DNA from: Brevibacterium sanguinis
Lineage (GTDB): Bacteria > Actinomycetota > Actinomycetes > Actinomycetales > Brevibacteriaceae
Direction: 5' to 3'
DNA length: 64,000 bases
Assembly (NCBI RefSeq): GCF_003315415.1
Contig: NZ_QNSB01000014.1
Span: 36,087-100,086 of the forward strand
Shown here: positions 58,791-64,000 of the stretch, in pieces
Numbering within the stretch: the stretch's first letter is position 1
How the letters are laid out: each line of letters begins with the position of its first letter
Made by a program: the position numbers and the translations under genes
The notes under the pieces: model-generated
What the model was told of the DNA's origin: nothing
Seen by the model: the letters and a program-made list of their open reading frames with translations, nothing else
The model's database searches: none

Positions 58791-59741
58791 TCAGAGGTTG
58801 GCGCCGAGGAAGGGGATGATCCGTTCGAGAGCCTTGGCCGAGGCCTCCGGCCCGTCGTAGAGGTCGTAGTGCGTGGTGTCCGGAAGGACCAGCAGCTCCT
58901 TCGTCGTCGATGCCGCGCGGTGGTAGATCTCCATCCCATCGCGGTAGGCGCCGAACGCACCGACCTTGTCGCCGATGGCGACGAAGAGCGGCTGGGTGAG
59001 CAGGGTCTCCGCATGGGCGAAGGCGTCCCACACATGTGCCGGGCCGAGAGTGGCGAAGTTGAAGCTCGTGCAGCCGTGCGGGGCCGCTCCACGATCGGTC
59101 TTGTAGTAGTCGACGGCCTCGACGAGGTCGGGGTCGGTGAGCCCGAGCTCCTTCACCGCGTCCGGCGAGGGCGGCAGCAGGTCGTCGATGCTGGGTTCGG
59201 CACCTCGCGCCTCCGCGGTGCGCTGGGCGGCGATGGCTTCGAGGGCGGCGGTGAGGCCTCCGTTCTCCGCCGCTGTCTCACGCATCATCCGGCCGTAGTT
59301 GACGCCGGTGATGCTCACGACCGCTTTGAACCGGCGTTCGAGCATCGCCGCGTTGAGCGCGTAGCCGCCGCCTCCGCAGACGCCGAGGACGGCGATCCGG
59401 TCGGCGTCGACGTAGTCGAGGGTGACGAGGTGGTCGACGACGGAGCTGAAATCGGCGACCCGCAGGTTCGGGTCCTCCTTGAACCGGGGTCGACCGCCGC
59501 TGGCGCCCTGGAATCCTGCGTCGAAGGCGATCGCGAGGTAACCGGCCTCGGCCAGAGCCTGCGCGTAGACGTTGCCCGAGCACTGCTCCTTGCAGCTGCC
59601 GATGGGGTGGGCGGTGACGATCGCCGGGTAGGCCTTCGTCTCGTCGAAATCGGTGGGGAAGTGGATGTCCGCGGACAGGTCCCACATCATGTTCTCGTTC
59701 TCGATGGTCACGGTCGTGATGGTGCCGGTCTTCTCGGTCAT
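58791..59741 (-). CDS. Alpha/beta hydrolase (YcjY/dienelactone hydrolase-like)
   Basis: A 316-residue alpha/beta-hydrolase. The nucleophile elbow reads GVCGGGGYALN, with Cys122 in place of the usual serine, as in dienelactone hydrolases. The early TAHPIGSCKEQCSGN segment and the C-terminal LPDTTHYDLYDG, with the probable catalytic His, match the YcjY-like group. The substrate is unknown. The ATG at 59741 follows GGAGAGATCTCG. It is 107 nt downstream of an XRE-family regulator on the same strand that may control it. Confidence 0.85.
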   Translation of the reverse strand: MTEKTGTITTVTIENENMMWDLSADIHFPTDFDETKAYPAIVTAHPIGSCKEQCSGNVYAQALAEAGYLAIAFDAGFQGASGGRPRFKEDPNLRVADFSSVVDHLVTLDYVDADRIAVLGVCGGGGYALNAAMLERRFKAVVSITGVNYGRMMRETAAENGGLTAALEAIAAQRTAEARGAEPSIDDLLPPSPDAVKELGLTDPDLVEAVDYYKTDRGAAPHGCTSFNFATLGPAHVWDAFAHAETLLTQPLFVAIGDKVGAFGAYRDGMEIYHRAASTTKELLVLPDTTHYDLYDGPEASAKALERIIPFLGANL

Positions 59742-59848
59742 TCGAGATCTCTCCTCGATCGGGTCTCTGGGGTGACGGGTTGCTCTCTCCCGTTCGGTAT
59801 CGAGCCTAGGGACAGCCCGCTCGAGGTGGCAGGTGCCGTCAACCCACC

Positions 59849-60742
59849 TCAGGTCGGCTTCGGGCTCTGGGCCTCGGCGTCGTGGGAGTGCTGATCCCAG
59901 CTGGCGAGGAAGCGCAGGGCCTCCTCGCTCGCGGAGCCGGGTTCCGGCAGATACGTGACGATGGAGTACTGATGGGTGCCCGGCAGCACCATGACCTCGT
60001 AGTCGAGCGCCAGTTCGCCGGCGATCGGATGCCGGATGACCTTGCGACCGCGCCTGTACGCATTGACGTCCTGTTTCGCCCACAGCTGCCGGAACTCCGG
60101 GCTCGACGTCGACAGCTGCCCGATCAACGAGGTGAACAGCGGGGAGTTGGAGTACCTGACCGATTCGCGGCGCAGGGCACTGACGACATCCTCGGCGACG
60201 GCGTCCCAGTCCGCGTACAGATCCTTCGCGCGATCGTCGAGGAAGACGAACTTGGCGTAGTTGGGCTCGTCGTCCCCGGCCTCGAGCGCGAACTCGAAGA
60301 CCATGGCGAAGAGCCCACGGCCCAGGGAGTTCGCGGCGACGACGTCGAGCCGGTCGTTCTGCACGATCGCCGGGATGCCTGACATCGCATCGATGATGCG
60401 CCGGGCGTTGGGCGGCAGCAGCGGCCGCGTCCGGCCCCGCGACCGCTGCCGGCGGCTGGCGCGGACGAGCGAATGCAGGTGGCCCAGTTCGATCTCGTCG
60501 AGCAGCAGCGCCGAGGCGATCGCCTCGATGATCTCGTCCGAGGCTCCGGAGACGTCGCCGCGTTCGATCTGCGTGTAGTAGTCGGCGCTGACCCCGGCCA
60601 GGGTCGCGACCTCTTCCCGGCGCAGTCCGGGGACCCGGCGCAGACCGCCGCCGCGGGGCAGCCCGGCCATCTCGGGGGTGACCTTGGCTCGACGCGACAT
60701 GAGGAACTCTCGAACCTGGGTGGAGACGTCCATGGCATTCAT
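59849..60742 (-). CDS. XRE-family regulator with MmyB-like ligand domain
   Basis: A 297-residue protein. The N-terminal helix-turn-helix is at about residues 32-95, including GGLRRVPGLRREEVATLAGV and SADYYTQIERGD. The C-terminal MmyB-like PAS-type domain contains LDVVAANSLGRGLFAMVFE, a site that binds fatty acids in characterised relatives. Many such genes sit next to oxidoreductases or hydrolases. The ATG at 60742 follows GAGGGACGAGG; ATG 60733 is an alternative three residues shorter. It probably regulates the hydrolase gene downstream. Confidence 0.88.
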   Translation of the reverse strand: MNAMDVSTQVREFLMSRRAKVTPEMAGLPRGGGLRRVPGLRREEVATLAGVSADYYTQIERGDVSGASDEIIEAIASALLLDEIELGHLHSLVRASRRQRSRGRTRPLLPPNARRIIDAMSGIPAIVQNDRLDVVAANSLGRGLFAMVFEFALEAGDDEPNYAKFVFLDDRAKDLYADWDAVAEDVVSALRRESVRYSNSPLFTSLIGQLSTSSPEFRQLWAKQDVNAYRRGRKVIRHPIAGELALDYEVMVLPGTHQYSIVTYLPEPGSASEEALRFLASWDQHSHDAEAQSPKPT

Positions 60743-60876
60743 CCTCGTCCCTCGCCCGGCTCCCGTCCAGGGGCTGCCGACCCACCCCTGGAGCGGTCCG
60801 GGCCGTCGCGGGACTGACGACGCTGAACCGTCGCGCGCCCTGCGACGGCCGGCCGCCGGTGCCCGGTGCCGATCGC

Positions 60877-61926
60877 TCAGTTCTCGTCGATCTCGATCGT
60901 TCCGGTGTCGGTGCTCAGCGAGACGGGGATGACGGTCTTGCCCTCGGCGTCCTTCGTGTCCCGGGACGCGTCGTACTTCTCGAGTTCCTTCGCCAGGTCG
61001 ACGGTGCCCGACGTCGAGCTCGCATTGATCTGGTAGAAGAGCTCCCGGGCGAGCGCGGCCGCCGCGGCCGGGTCCGCACCGTCGGGGTTCTCGGCCTCCT
61101 CGGCGCCAGCGGCACCGGCGCCGTCGTCGGTGCCCTCGGTGCCTTCACCGGTCCCGGCCGCGGCGGCCATCGTGGACCGGGCGACGTCGAGGCGGGGCAG
61201 ACGGACCTCGATGACGCCTTCGTCGGCCTTGGCGACGATGCCGGACAGCGGCACCATCTGGTTGGAGAAGTCGAGGGAGATCGCTCCCGTCGTGCTGGTC
61301 ACGTCGACGCGGTCCCGCACGGCGAGGTCGATGCCGTCGAACGCTCCGACGTCCGTCTTCGACTCGATCGAGCCGAAGGTGCCGCTCAGGGTGGTCATCC
61401 CCCAGTCGGTCGTGGTCCGCACCCGATCGGCCGAGCCGTGGATGTCGATCTCACCGCCGTCGCTCTGGGCGAGGACCTCCCTGAAGTCACCGGCGACGTC
61501 GATGGTGCCGTAGCCGCCGCTGAGGTCGAGGGCGACATCGTCCGAGGTCTGCGCGGGCACGAACGCCTCGATCCGGGCGTTCTCGAAGTCGCGTCCGGTG
61601 ACGGCGACGATCGTCGTCGTCCCGGTCTCCCTGACCTCGAGATCGGGCGCTTCGCCGCGAGGGCCGGTTCCGGTGAGCGTCACCGACGGGGCGTCCGTCT
61701 GAGTGGTCCTCACGACCACCTCGGCGCCGGTGTCGAGGGCGAACTGGAGGTCGGTCATCGAGGCGGACAGGGGTTCGGTGACCTCGACCTTGCCGTAGCC
61801 GAGGCGGGAGACGCCGTGGGCGACGGTGATGCCGACGGGGATGAGGATGACGATGATCGCCGCGATGACGATGAGGGCGCGCAGCGTCGAACGGGTGGAG
61901 GGGTTGAGCTGGACTGTGGACGGCAT
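60877..61926 (-). CDS. DUF4097 beta-repeat membrane-anchored protein
   Basis: A 349-residue protein with one N-terminal membrane helix (about residues 16-38) and an outside beta-helical DUF4097 region (GGYGTIDVAGDF, SDGGEIDIHGSADRV, TTDWGMTTLSGTFGSI, STTGAISLDFSN). An acidic Ala/Gly/Glu linker of about 45 residues precedes the last strands. Such proteins often accompany envelope-stress two-component systems of the LiaFSR type. GGAG before the ATG and a 1-nt gap behind the response regulator place it in that operon. Confidence 0.85.
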   Translation of the reverse strand: MPSTVQLNPSTRSTLRALIVIAAIIVILIPVGITVAHGVSRLGYGKVEVTEPLSASMTDLQFALDTGAEVVVRTTQTDAPSVTLTGTGPRGEAPDLEVRETGTTTIVAVTGRDFENARIEAFVPAQTSDDVALDLSGGYGTIDVAGDFREVLAQSDGGEIDIHGSADRVRTTTDWGMTTLSGTFGSIESKTDVGAFDGIDLAVRDRVDVTSTTGAISLDFSNQMVPLSGIVAKADEGVIEVRLPRLDVARSTMAAAAGTGEGTEGTDDGAGAAGAEEAENPDGADPAAAAALARELFYQINASSTSGTVDLAKELEKYDASRDTKDAEGKTVIPVSLSTDTGTIEIDEN

Positions 61927-61927
61927 T

Positions 61928-62572
61928 CTAGGCTCCGAGAAAAGTGAGGACGGCGAGGACTCTGCGGTTGTCCGAGGTGTCGGCGGTGAGACCGAACTTG
62001 GTGAAGATCGAGCTGATGTGCTTCTCGACGGCACCGGCGCTGAGGTAGAGAGTGCCGGCGATCGCGGCGTTCGACTTCCCCTCGGCCATGAGCTGGAGCA
62101 CTTCGAGTTCGCGCGGGCTCAGCGTGCCCAGCCCGTCGCGCTTGCGGGTGCGCACGAGGATCTGCGAGACGACTTCGGGATCGAGCACGGTGCCGCCGGC
62201 GGCGACCTTCTCCACGGCGTCGAGGAAGTCCTCGACGTCGGCGACCCGGTCCTTGAGCAGGTAGCCGAACCCGCCGGTGTTCTCCGCGATGAGCTCGGAG
62301 GCGTACTGCTCCTCAACGTACTGGCTGAACACGAGGGCCTTGACCTCGGGATTCTGCTTGCGGATGAGCACGGCGGCCCGGATCCCCTCGTCGGTGAACG
62401 TCGGCGGCATCCGCACGTCGATGACGGCGAGGTCCGGCGGAGTCGTGTTGATGACGGCGAGGAGCTCGTTCGCGTCGGCGACGGCGGCAATCACCTCGTG
62501 GCCGGCGTCGATGAGCAGACGCTCCAGCCCGGCCCGGAGGATGGCGGAGTCTTCGGCGATCACGATGCGCAT
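61928..62572 (-). CDS. NarL/FixJ family response regulator
   Basis: A 214-residue regulator. The receiver domain has the acidic pocket at IAEDS, the phosphoacceptor Asp in LAVIDVRMPP (about residue 52) and the Lys in YLLKDRVAD. The C-terminal LuxR-type HTH is LSPRELEVLQLMAEGKSNAAI and onwards (about 148-210). Its start overlaps the histidine kinase gene by 13 nt. It should activate or repress the DUF4097 gene and further targets after phosphorylation by the upstream kinase. Confidence 0.93.
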   Translation of the reverse strand: MRIVIAEDSAILRAGLERLLIDAGHEVIAAVADANELLAVINTTPPDLAVIDVRMPPTFTDEGIRAAVLIRKQNPEVKALVFSQYVEEQYASELIAENTGGFGYLLKDRVADVEDFLDAVEKVAAGGTVLDPEVVSQILVRTRKRDGLGTLSPRELEVLQLMAEGKSNAAIAGTLYLSAGAVEKHISSIFTKFGLTADTSDNRRVLAVLTFLGA

Positions 62573-63942
62573 GGCACCTCCACAACTACAGTAGTCGGCC
62601 CACCGGCGGGGCTGGTCAGGTTCAGTGTCCCACGCGCGGCCTCGACCCGATCGATGAGACCGGCCAGCCCGGTGTGACGGCCCGAGCGGTCGATGCGGGC
62701 GCCTCCCCGGCCGTTGTCGGTGACGACGATCTGGACGGCGTGGTCGATCGGTGCGATGAGGACGCGGGCGTGGGTGGCCGACGAATGCTTGGCGATGTTC
62801 GTCAGGCATTCGGCGACGACGAAGTACGCGACAGCCTCGGCCTCCCGCTCGATCCGCCCCTCGAGGCGGACGTCGACGTCGACGGGGATCGGCGAGCGCC
62901 CGGCCAGGGCGGACACCGCGGCGTCGAGCCCCCGGTCGGTGAGCACGGCGGGATGGATGCCGCGGGCGAGCTGACGGAGCTCGTTGACGATCCCCTTCGC
63001 CTCGGCGTGGGCCTCGGAGATGAGCTCCTTGGCGCGGTCGGGATCGTAGTCGATCTTCGCCTTCGCCATCCCGAGCGTCATGCTCAGGGCGACGAGGCGC
63101 GGCTGGGCTCCGTCGTGGAGGTCGCGTTCGATGCGCAGGCGTTCCGCGGCGGCGGCCTCGATGCCCGCCATGCGGGCGCGGTCGAGTTCGGTGACCTCCT
63201 CCTGCAGGGCCGCGGTGCGGGCCGGAGGCAGGAGGCTGCGGTCGAGGGCCCGATCGAGGTACGGGGCGAACCACAGGATGGCGAGCGAGCTGGCCAGGAC
63301 GATGAGGCCGCCGATCGCGACGCCGATGCGGCCGAGCCCGCCGGCGGGACCGCCGAGGAAGAACGTCGTGATGCCGTCGGGGTTGATGGCGCCGAAGATC
63401 GCGAGGATCGACGCGCAGATCGCCGCGAGCGTTCCGCCGACGACGACGGCGCCGAAGAGCATCTTCACGTAGTGGTGGGCGGTCGAGCGCCAGAACGATC
63501 CCGACTTCACGAGCAGCCACTGGTCATGGAGGAACCGGGTGAACCCGGGTTCGCGTCCACTGCGTTCGATGGTCGGCACCGGGATGCGGTCGGCGTAGAC
63601 GAGCTCGGACCGGTAGCGTTCGAACACATTCGCGCCGCGCTGGACGAGGACCCAGACGACGAGCGCGAGCACGCCGAGCCCGAGGGCGAAGATGCCGCCG
63701 ATCCCGGTGAAGAGGAGGGCGAGCGGGATCCACGCCCAGACGACGGCCATGACCGCCGAGAGGAACAGGTTCGCGACCCCGACGATGCCGGTCCGCCGAC
63801 GCGGCCATTCGATCGGGCCCTCGGCCGGGATCTCCGTCGCCTCGGAGGTCAGAGGCAGCGATCCGGTCACCGGCCGCAGGACGATGTCCTGAGCCCGTGG
63901 AGTCCGGCGCCGAGGTTGTCGTGCCGAGGGCATCGGCTGCAC
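62560..63942 (-). CDS. Sensor histidine kinase (HPK7, NarX/LiaS type)
   Basis: A kinase of at least 460 residues with about four membrane helices in a sensor region (residues 50-240) and a C-terminal HisKA_3 plus HATPase module. The phosphoacceptor His is in RIERDLHDGAQPRLVAL and the ATP lid in VVTDNGRGGARIDRSG. No large extracellular domain is visible, so it probably senses the membrane itself. The GTG at 63942 is a formal start; the same frame is open and Pro-rich to the window edge at 64000, so the true start may lie beyond. Confidence 0.88.
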   Translation of the reverse strand: MQPMPSARQPRRRTPRAQDIVLRPVTGSLPLTSEATEIPAEGPIEWPRRRTGIVGVANLFLSAVMAVVWAWIPLALLFTGIGGIFALGLGVLALVVWVLVQRGANVFERYRSELVYADRIPVPTIERSGREPGFTRFLHDQWLLVKSGSFWRSTAHHYVKMLFGAVVVGGTLAAICASILAIFGAINPDGITTFFLGGPAGGLGRIGVAIGGLIVLASSLAILWFAPYLDRALDRSLLPPARTAALQEEVTELDRARMAGIEAAAAERLRIERDLHDGAQPRLVALSMTLGMAKAKIDYDPDRAKELISEAHAEAKGIVNELRQLARGIHPAVLTDRGLDAAVSALAGRSPIPVDVDVRLEGRIEREAEAVAYFVVAECLTNIAKHSSATHARVLIAPIDHAVQIVVTDNGRGGARIDRSGRHTGLAGLIDRVEAARGTLNLTSPAGGPTTVVVEVPCAS

Positions 63943-64000
63943 CGGGGGCAGTGGGCGGGGGCCCGGGTGGGCATCGGGCTGCGGGCCCGAGTGGGTGGGG

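Overview
The window is one contiguous stretch of high-GC DNA (clearly well above 60 %) with tightly packed, short-spaced genes and no RNA genes, CRISPR array or insertion sequence that I can recognise. Gene content (LysG/LysE pair, mycothiol-type deacetylase and nitroreductase homologues, YhgE/Pip protein, DUF402, DUF3375 family) and many leaderless starts (a TANNNT hexamer 6-7 nt before the start codon and no Shine-Dalgarno) point to an actinobacterium, plausibly a Micrococcales such as Brevibacterium. The genus is a guess.

Layout. 1-2706: 5'-most 902 codons of an RND efflux pump, cut by the window edge. 3-7 kb: MmcQ/YjbR protein, amidase, PEP mutase/isocitrate lyase-type enzyme and a two-domain VOC protein. 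7-13 kb: RecQ-type helicase, small exporter with divergent TetR, LysG/LysE, lone AAA ATPase. 13-16.2 kb: YhgE/Pip membrane protein with an ABC-like ATPase whose catalytic motifs are degenerate. 16.4-20.2 kb: TDT-family transporter, DUF805 protein, MarR-MFS operon. 20.3-24.4 kb: FMN riboswitch followed by ribD-ribE-ribBA-ribH. 24.4-26.2 kb: pyruvate oxidase. 26.4-35.8 kb: glycogen cluster glgP-glgC-glgA-glgX-alpha-glucosidase, whose GlgC and GlgA read like alphaproteobacterial proteins rather than the usual actinobacterial ones. 37-44 kb: a complete Wadjet anti-plasmid system (jetA-jetB-jetC-jetD), with an MFS gene downstream.

44-64 kb: mycothiol-type nitroreductase homologue, thioredoxin, a small membrane protein, AsnC divergent from a C-S lyase and an APC permease, a minus-strand operon of MFS transporter, flavin amine oxidase and PIG-L deacetylase, an MDR dehydrogenase with divergent LysR, a second MmcQ/YjbR protein divergent from an asparaginase, a CurA-like oxidoreductase, a DUF402 protein, an alpha/beta hydrolase with its XRE regulator, and a DUF4097 / NarL regulator / histidine kinase operon running off the right edge.

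The most interesting features are the transferred-looking glycogen cluster, the Wadjet operon, the riboflavin leader in which one hairpin can act as both terminator and Shine-Dalgarno sequestor, a perfect 24-bp low-GC hairpin between ribH and poxB, twin palindromes over a promoter at 5.3 kb, the set of leaderless promoters, and the YhgE/degenerate-ATPase pair. All family assignments come from reading the translations and from memory of the families; no database search was run.
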